Shown here: one piece after another, positions 1-7,946 of the stretch
How the letters are laid out: each line of letters begins with the position of its first letter
Position numbering within the stretch: the first letter of the stretch is position 1
Source: Bacteroidetes bacterium GWF2_49_14
GTDB lineage: Bacteria > Bacteroidota > Bacteroidia > Bacteroidales > UBA12481
NCBI GenBank assembly: GCA_001769295.1
Contig: MEOR01000003.1
Location: forward strand, 1 to 42,336
Length of the DNA stretch: 42,336 nt
Reading direction: 5' to 3'
Notes under the pieces: model-generated
Seen by the model: only the letters and a program-made list of their open reading frames with translations
The model's database searches: none
Told to the model about the DNA's origin: nothing
Translations under genes and position numbers: made by a program

Positions 1-189
1 ATCCTCCGACCAGGTAACCATCAGGGCACCTTGTTTTACTGATCCCCGGATCTCCGGCGACATTTTCTGATACTGAGCATATCCCGGCATATCCTTCAGC
101 CGGTCCTGCGCCTGTACCATCATCAGGGATCCCGCCATAAGGGTCATCCCCAGACACATCAACATTCTTTTCGTGGTTTTCATTTTCAT
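1..189 (-). CDS. N-terminal fragment of a secreted protein, probably S9-type peptidase
   Basis: This is the first 63 codons of a gene that runs off the left edge of the window. The start ATG at 189 (a second in-frame ATG is at 183) is followed by a signal peptide: lysine-rich start, a hydrophobic stretch MLMCLGMTLMAGSLMM and the likely cleavage site VQAQ. The mature start (DRLKDMPGYAQYQKMSPE, then GSVKQGALMVTWSED) resembles from memory the N-terminus of Bacteroidota dipeptidyl-peptidase-IV / prolyl-oligopeptidase-like serine peptidases, which are exported and cleave peptides. The catalytic domain lies outside the window, so the family call is an inference; the signal peptide and reading frame are directly visible. 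It lies 63 bases downstream of the lipoprotein operon in the same direction. Confidence 0.5.
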   Translation of the reverse strand, partial: MKMKTTKRMLMCLGMTLMAGSLMMVQAQDRLKDMPGYAQYQKMSPEIRGSVKQGALMVTWSED

Positions 190-252
190 AGTTTTAGCTT
201 CCCAAATTTGATAAAGATATTCCATAATGTTCCGGTTCTAGAACATAAATCG

Positions 253-1992
253 TCAGTCATCTTTCACACATCGTAACGCCTGAAGAAGATTCCCAGAAGC
301 ATTGAAGCCCCAGGTGACGCTATTATTCCTGGAGTCAAATGAGACCATCCAATGGGTCAGTGTAGTGGCTGTCGGATGCGAAACCGACCAATAATAGCCA
401 TACGCATCTTTTCCTGAATACACAGCGGAGGTTGGGAACGTCCCGTTTCCCTTACCCCCGAGTGTCGCTCCGAAATCCGACTCGCCTCCCGGCATCAAAG
501 CTTCATAAAGTTTTTCCTCCGGATAATTAGCAAATAGTTTCTCCCAATCTTGCCGCGTCGGTGGCCTCCATCCGGGCGGACAACAACCTCCGAGCTGTCC
601 CACAGTATACAAATGCCCGTATTCAAAATAGGCAGGCCAGTTGTTTGTCACCGGTGACCGGTACCAAAGGGCCGTATCCCCAAAACAAACATTCTTTGAG
701 AACCACCATTGATCTCCGATCAGAACGGTACCATAATACTCATAATTCAGCCCGTGAGAATCTTCACAGATTCCGGTAAGGTTGGTCCCGTTGCTGATAT
801 GGATGGTAATCGAACAGGTATCGGTATCACCAGGAGGATCCGTCAGCAAAAGTGTCGCTTTGTAAACCCCGGGGTTAGCATATTGGTGATAAGTAATCAC
901 GTCATGAACCGGTTCAGTATCCCAGACACCGTCACCATCATAATCCCATCGGTACAACATCTCGGTGGGCGAAGATTCCTGATCACGGCACCACCAGCAG
1001 TCAAAGCGGAAATTCGTTTTTGTATTCCCCGTAAACGTACTGACCTTGAAATTCGCCCTTGGCGGCTGGTTTTTATGGTATAGCCTGATTTTCATGACCG
1101 TATCATTGGTCAGGCCACGGTAACTTTTAACCTGTAACCTGACAAAGGCAAAAACATCCTCGGGGAATGAATTTATCGTGACCGGTTCCCTTAGCCATTC
1201 AGTATCCCAGATCCAGTCATTGTTCCAATCCCAGCGGTATAACAGGCTTTTTTCGGGGTTATCCATATCAACTGAGGCAGATGCATCCATTTGAATCGGG
1301 GTCCGGTACGTGACCGAATCGGGGATACAACGGAAACTGGCCAGCAGTCTCGGATCATTCAGATTGACATTCAGGGAAGCATTGGCTCCGCTATACAGGC
1401 CCGAAGGATCCCCGACCTCAACCCGGGGTTTGTAAAATCCAACCACAGGATAAACATGATGAATCCTGATGCTATCCGTGAGCCCGGTATCCCAGGTCCC
1501 GTCACCCTCAAAATCCCATCGGAATTTCAGCTGGTCGAGGGAGTCTTCATCATCCCGTGTCCCGGAGGCATCCAACAGAAAAGATGTAAAGATATGCCCG
1601 AGAACCGGCTTGATAATGAGGCTGACATTTGGATGAGAGTATCCCCTTTCAACCTGCATGACCATACTGGCAGTATCACTGCCGCCGTCGAGATTTACCA
1701 TCTCCACGAGAGTATGCCAGGTACCCGGAACATAATAACGGTGCTCATACTTTTCCAGCCGCGTGAGCGGCGTATCCCAGACTCCGTCTCCATTCCAGTC
1801 CCATCGGGTAAAAAGCCGGTCGCCACGGGATGAATTACTTTCAGATCTGCTAAGGTCAAATGTGAACACATTCGTGGTTTTGCCGGCTGCCGGTGATACC
1901 TTAACGGAAATGGACGGAGGTACCACTACGTTATCACTCCTGTCGCAGGAGAATAAACACAAAAGCAATATTAATCGGCATCCTTTATACAT
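253..1992 (-). CDS. PKD-repeat / FISUMP-domain lipoprotein, paralogue A
   Basis: Predicted 579-residue surface or periplasmic lipoprotein. A short signal peptide ends in the lipobox-like LCLFSC with Cys16. Four PKD-like beta-sandwich repeats follow (about residues 25-115, 120-212, 217-305 and 310-400), each with a diagnostic W-D-hydrophobic-W/N-D core such as RWDWNGDGVWDT or RWDFEGDGTWDT. Residues about 405-579 form a FISUMP domain (TIGR02145-like): GTVLIGDQWWFSKNV at its start, CCPPGWRPPTRQDWEKL in the middle, YGYYWS and ALRCVK at the end. No catalytic residues are recognisable; PKD domains usually mediate extracellular binding. The start overlaps the end of the upstream paralogue by 22 bases, indicating translational coupling and a recent tandem duplication. 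Its precise role is unknown. Confidence 0.85.
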   Translation of the reverse strand: MYKGCRLILLLCLFSCDRSDNVVVPPSISVKVSPAAGKTTNVFTFDLSRSESNSSRGDRLFTRWDWNGDGVWDTPLTRLEKYEHRYYVPGTWHTLVEMVNLDGGSDTASMVMQVERGYSHPNVSLIIKPVLGHIFTSFLLDASGTRDDEDSLDQLKFRWDFEGDGTWDTGLTDSIRIHHVYPVVGFYKPRVEVGDPSGLYSGANASLNVNLNDPRLLASFRCIPDSVTYRTPIQMDASASVDMDNPEKSLLYRWDWNNDWIWDTEWLREPVTINSFPEDVFAFVRLQVKSYRGLTNDTVMKIRLYHKNQPPRANFKVSTFTGNTKTNFRFDCWWCRDQESSPTEMLYRWDYDGDGVWDTEPVHDVITYHQYANPGVYKATLLLTDPPGDTDTCSITIHISNGTNLTGICEDSHGLNYEYYGTVLIGDQWWFSKNVCFGDTALWYRSPVTNNWPAYFEYGHLYTVGQLGGCCPPGWRPPTRQDWEKLFANYPEEKLYEALMPGGESDFGATLGGKGNGTFPTSAVYSGKDAYGYYWSVSHPTATTLTHWMVSFDSRNNSVTWGFNASGNLLQALRCVKDD

Positions 1993-3734
1993 CTCACAGA
2001 ATAGAGTTTGCCTGCATTCGAGTCAAATCCCCGGAGTACTTTCCGCCTGGCATAATCGAATGTGACTGTCCAGTTACTTAAGGGTGAGCTTGCCGGCTGA
2101 GAGGTGGACCAGAAATAGCCGTATTGGTTGAGACCATGGCAGTCAGCAGTATAGGGATCTATTGGGATTCCCATCCCACCCAGTACGGCACTAAAATCCG
2201 AATCTCCACCGGGCATCAGGGCTTCATAAAGTTGCTCTGGCGAATAATTGGCAAAAAGGGTCTCCCAATCAACCCGCGAAGGAACTCTCCACCCGGCAGG
2301 GCAAAGGGTTTTCAATGTCCTCAACTCGTAAAGATTTCCATAATCATAATAATTATCATACTGATTATCATAGAAATAGCCAGGATAGAGCCTTTTTTCC
2401 TGAACACTCAGGTTCCGGGTAAACCACCATTGTTTACCGATTAAAACTGTTCCATAGGTTACATAGCTATACCCGCGCTTGTCCTCAAAAATTCCGGTGA
2501 TATTTTTCCCGTTGCTTACATAGATGGTTTTTGAATACGTATCGGTTTCACCAAAAGGGTCCTGTATCATGAGAAGGGTTTCATAGGTACCCGGTGAATC
2601 ATATTGATGAATTTGGACAACTTCGTGTGAAAAGTCAGTATCCCATTGTCCGTCACCGTTGTAATCCCAGCGAAAAAGCAAAGCGGAAGGCGAGGATTCC
2701 TGATCCAGGCTCGACCATGCATTCAATATGAACCGGGTATTTATATTCCCCGAAAGAGTACTTACCGAGTACATGGCCTTTGGAGACTGGTTCTTATGGT
2801 ACAACCGGATTTTCATCAGTGTATCGTTGACCAGTCCCCGGTAGCTTTTAACCTCCAGCCTCACGTTAGCAAACACATCCTCCGGAAAAGAGTGCACTAT
2901 TACCGGATTCCTAAGCCATTCCGTATCCCAGATCCAGTCGTTCTGCCAGTCCCAGCGGTACATCAGGCCCTTGTCTGGATGGTCCAGGTCTGTGGAACCG
3001 GTAGCATCCATTCTTATCGGGGTGTCAAAGGTCACCGAATCCGGAATGCATTTGAAGGTCACTAACAGGCGGGGATCCTTCAGGTTAACCTCGATGGGAA
3101 TGAATACCCTGGCAGTCCGGCCCGATGGATCACTGACCTCCAATCGGGGGTTGTAAAACCCTGATTCCGGGTATACATGATGAATCAGAACACTGTCGGT
3201 TAACCCTGTATCCCAAATATCATCCCCTTCAAAATCCCACCGGAATTTCAGTTGATTGAGAGAATCTTCATCGTCGCGGGTTCGGGATGCATCAAGTAAG
3301 AACCGGGTATATATATGTCCCTTATCAGGTTGGGCAACTAAAATGGGTGCCGGTGGGGTATAGCCCCGGGCTATTTGCATAGTGATACCTGCGGTGTCTG
3401 ACACACCATCAACATTGACCAGTTCAGCACGGGTATGCCAGGTGCCGGGCGCATAATATCGATGTTCATGTTTAAGTTGCCGGGTTAACGGAGTATCCCA
3501 GGTGCCGTCACCGTCCCAATCCCATCGGCAAAAGAGCTTGCTGCTCCTGTCTGACAGGCTCTCCGAACGGCTCATGTCGAAAGAGAAAACCTGCGTTGTG
3601 TTCCCGGAAAGGGGTGATACAGTTACCTGAATTACGGGTTTTGAGCCGGTTTCCTCCTGTCTTTCGCAGGAAAATGTCAACCCCGAACAGATCAGAAGAA
3701 CAACTGAACAGGCTATGTCCCGGAAACGGACCAT
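1971..3734 (-). CDS. PKD-repeat / FISUMP-domain lipoprotein, paralogue B
   Basis: Predicted 587-residue lipoprotein with the same domain order as the gene immediately downstream: signal peptide with lipobox LTFSC, four PKD-like repeats marked by RWDWDGDGTWDT, RWDFEGDDIWDT, RWDWQNDWIWDT and RWDYNGDGQWDT, then a FISUMP domain beginning GTVLIGKQWWFTRNL and including CPAGWRVPSRVDWETL. I chose the ATG at 3734 because the next residues form the signal peptide; an in-frame start at 3800 would put 22 polar residues ahead of it and overlap the upstream gene. The two paralogues are clearly homologous along their whole length but diverged between the repeats and in the first half of the FISUMP domain. 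Only one base separates it from the upstream lipoprotein gene. Confidence 0.85.
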   Translation of the reverse strand: MVRFRDIACSVVLLICSGLTFSCERQEETGSKPVIQVTVSPLSGNTTQVFSFDMSRSESLSDRSSKLFCRWDWDGDGTWDTPLTRQLKHEHRYYAPGTWHTRAELVNVDGVSDTAGITMQIARGYTPPAPILVAQPDKGHIYTRFLLDASRTRDDEDSLNQLKFRWDFEGDDIWDTGLTDSVLIHHVYPESGFYNPRLEVSDPSGRTARVFIPIEVNLKDPRLLVTFKCIPDSVTFDTPIRMDATGSTDLDHPDKGLMYRWDWQNDWIWDTEWLRNPVIVHSFPEDVFANVRLEVKSYRGLVNDTLMKIRLYHKNQSPKAMYSVSTLSGNINTRFILNAWSSLDQESSPSALLFRWDYNGDGQWDTDFSHEVVQIHQYDSPGTYETLLMIQDPFGETDTYSKTIYVSNGKNITGIFEDKRGYSYVTYGTVLIGKQWWFTRNLSVQEKRLYPGYFYDNQYDNYYDYGNLYELRTLKTLCPAGWRVPSRVDWETLFANYSPEQLYEALMPGGDSDFSAVLGGMGIPIDPYTADCHGLNQYGYFWSTSQPASSPLSNWTVTFDYARRKVLRGFDSNAGKLYSVRCIKDAD

Positions 3735-3735
3735 G

Positions 3736-4176
3736 TTAATGGAATTGCGTGGTATAGGTTGTCGTCTGGCCCTCAAGCACTTCAACTTTTCCTCCGGCAA
3801 CCATCAGGGAATTCTGGCCTGAAAAACCGGCATATTTACAGGAATCCCCGGCGCACAGGCAGATTACGGAAGCGTAATAAAAGTACGTACCCGGAGGCAG
3901 TTGAAACTGATAGTGGGTCACCGCATCCGAGACGTTGGTGCAGGTAAAAAATTTACCCAGATACAGGTAATCCGCGGTTTCAGCCAGGCACAGGTCGACC
4001 TTTTTCAACCTTTTGGCCGGCACTCCCTGCAGCCTGTATGTGAAAGCAATATCCAATGTTCCCATCGGGATCTTGTCCGTTTCAGTGGGATCCTGATCAC
4101 CTGTACCGGTCTTGTCACATGCCCCCATGAACACTATCAGGAGGATAAACACAAAAACTCTAGTTGTTCTTTTCAT
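3736..4176 (-). CDS. Small lipoprotein of unknown function
   Basis: 146 residues with a lysine/arginine start, a hydrophobic segment and the lipobox MGAC (Cys20), so it should be lipid-anchored. The mature part is rich in beta-strand-like segments and carries five further cysteines (DLCLAE, FFTCTN, VICLCAGDSCKY), suggesting disulfide-stabilised folding outside the cytoplasm. The region YQFQLPPGTYFYYAS and the terminal GGKVEVLEGQTTTYTTQFH look like the strand pattern of Bacteroidota surface lipoproteins that end in a single beta domain. I do not recognise a named family. It overlaps the upstream lipoprotein gene by 17 bases and is followed after one base by the PKD/FISUMP pair, so it belongs to the same transcription unit. 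Confidence 0.7.
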   Translation of the reverse strand: MKRTTRVFVFILLIVFMGACDKTGTGDQDPTETDKIPMGTLDIAFTYRLQGVPAKRLKKVDLCLAETADYLYLGKFFTCTNVSDAVTHYQFQLPPGTYFYYASVICLCAGDSCKYAGFSGQNSLMVAGGKVEVLEGQTTTYTTQFH

Positions 4177-5203
4177 GGTTCAGAGAATCAATTGCGGCCG
4201 CAGTAAGAAACCCCAGGCTTCGGGTTAAAGCACTCAATGCCAATGTATCCATGGTGAAGGGTGAAACCGGAAAGCCAGAAACATGACGGTGGCTCATGCA
4301 GGAGAACACGCCGAAAGCATTGTCAAAACTGTTGACTTCAAGGACGGAGAACGACTGTGTATTGTTTTCAGCATTGATTTTAATAGCGAGGTCATCACCT
4401 CCGCAGGTAATGTAAAAATCAAAACCAACCGGAATCCGGGCGACACCTTCTGAGGGCTGAATGAACCTTGAAATATCAATCAGGAATCTCTCTCCGGAAA
4501 TACGCTGTTCAATGAATTTCCTTGTGGTATCGGCTTCAGTTATAAGTTTCTGTGGTAAGACAAGTGATCGGTGAACCCGCGCTCCCTGGTATAGCTCATC
4601 ATATCGAAAAGTCATGGTTGACTGGTAAATGGACCCATAGGTTACCGGAACAAAACGCACAAAAAAATCCTGATTATGAAAGAGATTCACGCTTCGGCCC
4701 AATACCGGTTCCGGATCAAGAATTGTAAACCCTGTTCCAAAACTTTTTGTCTGGGCATAAACCACCCGGTTAGACTCTAAAAAATGGATGTAAAGGGAAT
4801 AGCTGCAGGCTGGCAATAGCTTACAATCAATCCGGTAAACCTGATTGGCTTCCTGCGGAAACAATCCGGAATCCTTTGGATATGGATTAATCAGCTTGCC
4901 ATAGTAAATATCCTGCCGGGAATCGGAATACTCAGCCGCCAGGTACACTTCAACCTCCTCTTGAATGAGCAGATCCTCAGATGATGGCTTGTAATCCGGA
5001 TTATCAAGCGGTATCATATAAGTCTGGCCAATGCGGACATACTGATGAGAACTATCGGGATTAAGCAGGCAGTATACAATCGGTACCGGATCGCCGGGCA
5101 GGAACAGATCAACCTCTGTGTTGCAAGCCGGTGCCACAACCAGGAAACCCGCAAGGGAGAAACGTAAAACCCGGGAAACCCGAAAACGATGGAATCGGTT
5201 CAT
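4160..5203 (-). CDS. Lipoprotein, DUF4249-like, first gene of lipoprotein operon
   Basis: 347 residues, beginning with an arginine-rich start, a hydrophobic segment and a probable lipobox VVAPAC. The early mature sequence PIVYCLLNPDSSHQYVRIGQTY resembles the opening of the DUF4249 family of Bacteroidota outer-membrane-associated lipoproteins, which often travel with TonB-dependent receptors; no such receptor is present here. The rest is predicted beta-rich without catalytic motifs. It is the first of four same-strand lipoprotein genes that overlap or nearly touch, so the four are probably co-expressed and act together at the cell surface. No convincing TAnnTTTG promoter is visible in the 137 bases upstream. 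The family assignment is tentative. Confidence 0.65.
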   Translation of the reverse strand: MNRFHRFRVSRVLRFSLAGFLVVAPACNTEVDLFLPGDPVPIVYCLLNPDSSHQYVRIGQTYMIPLDNPDYKPSSEDLLIQEEVEVYLAAEYSDSRQDIYYGKLINPYPKDSGLFPQEANQVYRIDCKLLPACSYSLYIHFLESNRVVYAQTKSFGTGFTILDPEPVLGRSVNLFHNQDFFVRFVPVTYGSIYQSTMTFRYDELYQGARVHRSLVLPQKLITEADTTRKFIEQRISGERFLIDISRFIQPSEGVARIPVGFDFYITCGGDDLAIKINAENNTQSFSVLEVNSFDNAFGVFSCMSHRHVSGFPVSPFTMDTLALSALTRSLGFLTAAAIDSLNHEKNN

Positions 5204-5298
5204 TGAAAATATTTTGTCTGGGGGGACAATTAAAATTACCTCTTTTTCTCCATTCCCACATCATTTGCGCGTCAATATTTATAAAAGCACTAATTATG

Positions 5299-5330
5299 AC
5301 GTATAACAATACTATCTTTGTACGTATAAC
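5299..5330 (+). promoter_or_regulatory. Promoter with flanking direct repeats, probable TA operator
   Basis: A Bacteroidota -7 element TATCTTTG at 5313-5320 is bracketed by two exact copies of ACGTATAAC (5299-5307 and 5322-5330), 23 bp apart centre to centre, which puts them on the same helix face after about two turns. The start codon of the antitoxin gene follows at 5341. The repeat arrangement is what is expected of an operator for autoregulation by the antitoxin or the toxin-antitoxin complex. No TTG is present at the usual upstream distance, so the promoter may depend on a regulator or be weak. Confidence 0.6.
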
Positions 5331-5340
5331 GACAAAGATT

Positions 5341-5589
5341 ATGGACGCAAAACTGACTTTGCGACTGGATAAGAATTCTATCGATCGTGCAAAGAACTAT
5401 GCATCAATGCATAATACCAGCCTCTCACGCATGGTGGAAAATTTCTTCCGTACCCTTGAGCCGGATCCGGCAGACGAAATGGAATTGAGTCCGCTTGTCA
5501 GGAAACTCAGCGGTGTCATCCAGCTGCCCGAAGATTTTGATTACCGGCAGGATCGGGAAAATCATCTGGCAAAAAAGCATTCATTATGA
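5341..5589 (+). CDS. Antitoxin of a type II TA pair (DUF6364-like)
   Basis: 82-residue protein starting DAKLTLRLDKNSIDRAKNYA after the Met, a short beta strand plus helix typical of ribbon-helix-helix antitoxins of the DUF6364 type, followed by SLSRMVENFFRTL as the second helix. The C-terminal half (acidic, then [22 protein letters not shown]) is the usual flexible toxin-wrapping tail. The ATG at 5341 is preferred over upstream in-frame codons because the promoter -7 element and its repeats lie immediately upstream. Its stop codon overlaps the toxin start (ATGA, 5586-5589), the standard arrangement for such pairs. Confidence 0.8.
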   Translation: MDAKLTLRLDKNSIDRAKNYASMHNTSLSRMVENFFRTLEPDPADEMELSPLVRKLSGVIQLPEDFDYRQDRENHLAKKHSL

Positions 5590-5996
5590 AACGCATCCTG
5601 ATCGACACGAACGTGATTCTGGACCTGTTAGCTCACAGAATTCCCTTTTACGAGGCTACAGTGGGGGTTTTCAACCTTGCCGCGAAAAAACACATCTCCT
5701 TGTTCATATCAGCTCTCAGTGTGGCAGATACGTTTTATATTCTGAGAAAGACCCTCGGTAATAAGGAATCGCTCGTGGTTATCCGTGATTTACTCTCGCT
5801 TGCAGCTATACTTCCAGTAGACCAATTAACAATCAATCAAGCCATTGACTCCGAATTTTCTGATTTCGAAGACGCCATTCAAAACCAGGCGGCCCTTCAA
5901 AATAATATGGAAATTCTGGTAACCCGCGATCTCACAGGCTTTAAATCCAGCCCATTACCCGTAATGACCCCCGCCGAATTCCTCGCAATTCAGTAA
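5586..5996 (+). CDS. PIN-domain toxin (VapC-like ribonuclease)
   Basis: 136-residue PIN-domain protein predicted to cleave RNA with a Mg2+ centre. Acidic residues expected of the fold are visible: Asp7 in [12 protein letters not shown], Asp48 in [12 protein letters not shown], Asp93 and Asp96 in [13 protein letters not shown], and Asp115 in [10 protein letters not shown], with the family-typical C-terminal [13 protein letters not shown]. It overlaps its antitoxin gene by four bases. Within the PIN superfamily it matches the group that pairs with DUF6364 antitoxins rather than classic VapC-VapB. The pair sits between the lipoprotein operon and the topoisomerase IV operon and looks intact. Confidence 0.85.
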   Translation: MKRILIDTNVILDLLAHRIPFYEATVGVFNLAAKKHISLFISALSVADTFYILRKTLGNKESLVVIRDLLSLAAILPVDQLTINQAIDSEFSDFEDAIQNQAALQNNMEILVTRDLTGFKSSPLPVMTPAEFLAIQ

Positions 5997-6070
5997 CGGC
6001 GCATTTATGCCCCCACCGGTGTTCATATCCGTGTTGACAACTCTTCCGCACCGCTCCGCACCTCGTTTTG

Positions 6071-6078
6071 TATCTTTG
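6071..6078 (+). promoter_or_regulatory. parE promoter -7 element
   Basis: TATCTTTG fits the Bacteroidota TAnnTTTG element. Transcription would start only a few bases before the ATG at 6085, giving a nearly leaderless mRNA. It rules out the longer reading frame that begins at 6007. No TTG is found about 20 bp upstream. Confidence 0.6.
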
Positions 6079-6084
6079 CCCGTT

Positions 6085-7935
6085 ATGGCAAACGAACCGA
6101 TAGAATCCTATTCCGAAGAGTCGATCAAGACGCTTGAGCCCAAGGAACATATCAGGCTAAGGCCCGGAATGTACATTGGAAAACTCGGCGACGGGTCGGC
6201 ACATGACGACGGGATTTATGTCCTGCTGAAGGAGGTTATCGACAATTCCATCGATGAATTTATGATGGGAAATGGCAAGAGCCTCGAGATTTCAATTGAC
6301 GACAAGAGTGTGCGGATCCGCGACCACGGTCGGGGAATCCCCCTGGGAAAGCTCGTTGATGCGGTGGCCAGGATGAATACCGGTGCCAAGTATGACTCCA
6401 AAGTATTCAAGAAATCTGTAGGATTGAACGGGGTCGGGTTGAAAGCAGTAAATGCACTCTCAAGCGACTTCCGGATCCGATCCTTTAGGGAAGGTCAATA
6501 CAAGGAAGCTTACTTTCAGAAAGGCAACCTGATAGAGGATCACGACCTGCACCCAACCGATGAGGACAACGGCGTTGAGGTGGTGTTCAAGCCCGACCGC
6601 GAAATCTTCGGACATTATCGCTACCTCACCGAATATGTTTCAACCATGTTGAAGAACTACGCTTTCCTGAATGCAGGACTCGTGGTTCATTTCAACGGGG
6701 AGAAATATGTTTCAAAAAATGGCCTGCTCGATCTTTTACAGTCGAAAATGAGCGAGGAAGGGCTCTACCCGATCATTCACCTCCGCGAAGAGGATATCGA
6801 AGTAGCCATCACCCACGGCGATCAGTACGGAGAAGAGTATTACGCTTTTGTCAACGGCCAGCACACCATCCAGGGAGGAACACACCTGATTGCCTTCAGG
6901 GAGGCCGTTGTTAAAACCATCCGGGATTTCTATAAGAAAGAGTTTGAACCCTCTGATATACGTTCCTCAATTATCGCCGCAATCAGCATCAAAATTGAAG
7001 AACCCGTTTTTGAATCCCAGACCAAGACAAAGCTGGGCTCCAGGGATATGGGGCCGGGGGGGCAGTCAATCCGAAATTTCATTCATGATTTTCTCGGAAA
7101 GCACCTCGACAACTTCCTCCACAAAAATCCGGAGACTGCCGATATTCTTCTGAAAAAAATACTGGAATCTGAAAAGGAGAGAAAGGCGATCTCGGGGATC
7201 CAGAAACTGGCGCGTGATCGGGCTAAAAAAGCTTCACTGCACAACCGGAAGCTCCGGGATTGCCGGGCTCACTATAACTCACAGCATGACAGGCGGCTGG
7301 AAACCAGCCTGTTCATTACCGAGGGAGATTCCGCCAGCGGTTCGATTACCAAATCGCGGGATGTTAACACACAGGCAGTATTCAGCCTGAAAGGAAAACC
7401 AAAAAACACCTACGGGGAGTCGAAAAAACTGGTTTATGAAAACGAGGAGTTCAACCTCCTCCAGGCTGCCCTGAATATTGAGGAAGGGATAGACGACCTA
7501 AGGTATAACAACGTAATCATCGCCACGGATGCGGACGTCGACGGGATGCACATCCGCCTCCTGCTGATCACCTTTTTCCTGGAATTCTTCCCCGACCTGA
7601 TCAAGCAGGGGCACGTCTATATCCTGCAAACCCCGCTCTTCAGGGTCAGGAACAATAAAATAACCTTTTATTGTTACTCCGATGAAGAGCGCCTAAAGGC
7701 GATCAAAAAAGTAGGTAGCAAACCTGAAATTACCCGATTCAAAGGGCTGGGTGAAATTTCACCCGATGAGTTCAAACACTTTATTGGCAAGGATATGCGC
7801 CTGGAACCGGTGCTGCTGCGGAAGGAAGACAACGTGGAAGCGATGCTGGAATTCTATATGGGAAAGAACACGCCTGAGAGACAAGACTTTATAATTGAGA
7901 GACTTCGAGTTGAGGAGGATGAGGTCATTGAATAG
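6085..7935 (+). CDS. parE: DNA topoisomerase IV subunit B
   Basis: 616-residue ATPase subunit of topoisomerase IV, which decatenates daughter chromosomes together with ParC. The GHKL ATPase domain shows the N-box [10 protein letters not shown] (about residues 50-59) and DHGRGIP; the transducer follows; the TOPRIM domain has [11 protein letters not shown] (around 410) and the metal-binding [11 protein letters not shown] (around 480), then [15 protein letters not shown]. The length and the tightly linked parC gene 11 bases downstream favour ParE over GyrB. I start it at the ATG at 6085, directly behind a promoter element; the 26 codons upstream do not look like the family N-terminus. Confidence 0.93.
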   Translation: MANEPIESYSEESIKTLEPKEHIRLRPGMYIGKLGDGSAHDDGIYVLLKEVIDNSIDEFMMGNGKSLEISIDDKSVRIRDHGRGIPLGKLVDAVARMNTGAKYDSKVFKKSVGLNGVGLKAVNALSSDFRIRSFREGQYKEAYFQKGNLIEDHDLHPTDEDNGVEVVFKPDREIFGHYRYLTEYVSTMLKNYAFLNAGLVVHFNGEKYVSKNGLLDLLQSKMSEEGLYPIIHLREEDIEVAITHGDQYGEEYYAFVNGQHTIQGGTHLIAFREAVVKTIRDFYKKEFEPSDIRSSIIAAISIKIEEPVFESQTKTKLGSRDMGPGGQSIRNFIHDFLGKHLDNFLHKNPETADILLKKILESEKERKAISGIQKLARDRAKKASLHNRKLRDCRAHYNSQHDRRLETSLFITEGDSASGSITKSRDVNTQAVFSLKGKPKNTYGESKKLVYENEEFNLLQAALNIEEGIDDLRYNNVIIATDADVDGMHIRLLLITFFLEFFPDLIKQGHVYILQTPLFRVRNNKITFYCYSDEERLKAIKKVGSKPEITRFKGLGEISPDEFKHFIGKDMRLEPVLLRKEDNVEAMLEFYMGKNTPERQDFIIERLRVEEDEVIE

Positions 7936-7946
7936 ACCCGTAACGC

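Noticed and set aside
227-246. ATGTTC/GAACAT stem-loop after the first lipoprotein gene
   Set aside because: The stem is only six bases with no T-run after it in the minus direction, too weak to call a terminator.
561-1833. Several plus-strand open frames opposite the PKD genes (also at 2646-3156)
   Set aside because: They are shadows of the repeat-rich minus-strand genes, which have signal peptides and domains; the plus-strand frames have neither.
5131-5340. Upstream extension of the antitoxin reading frame
   Set aside because: It would run across the promoter and its repeats and antisense through the lipoprotein signal peptide; the DUF6364-like sequence begins at 5341.
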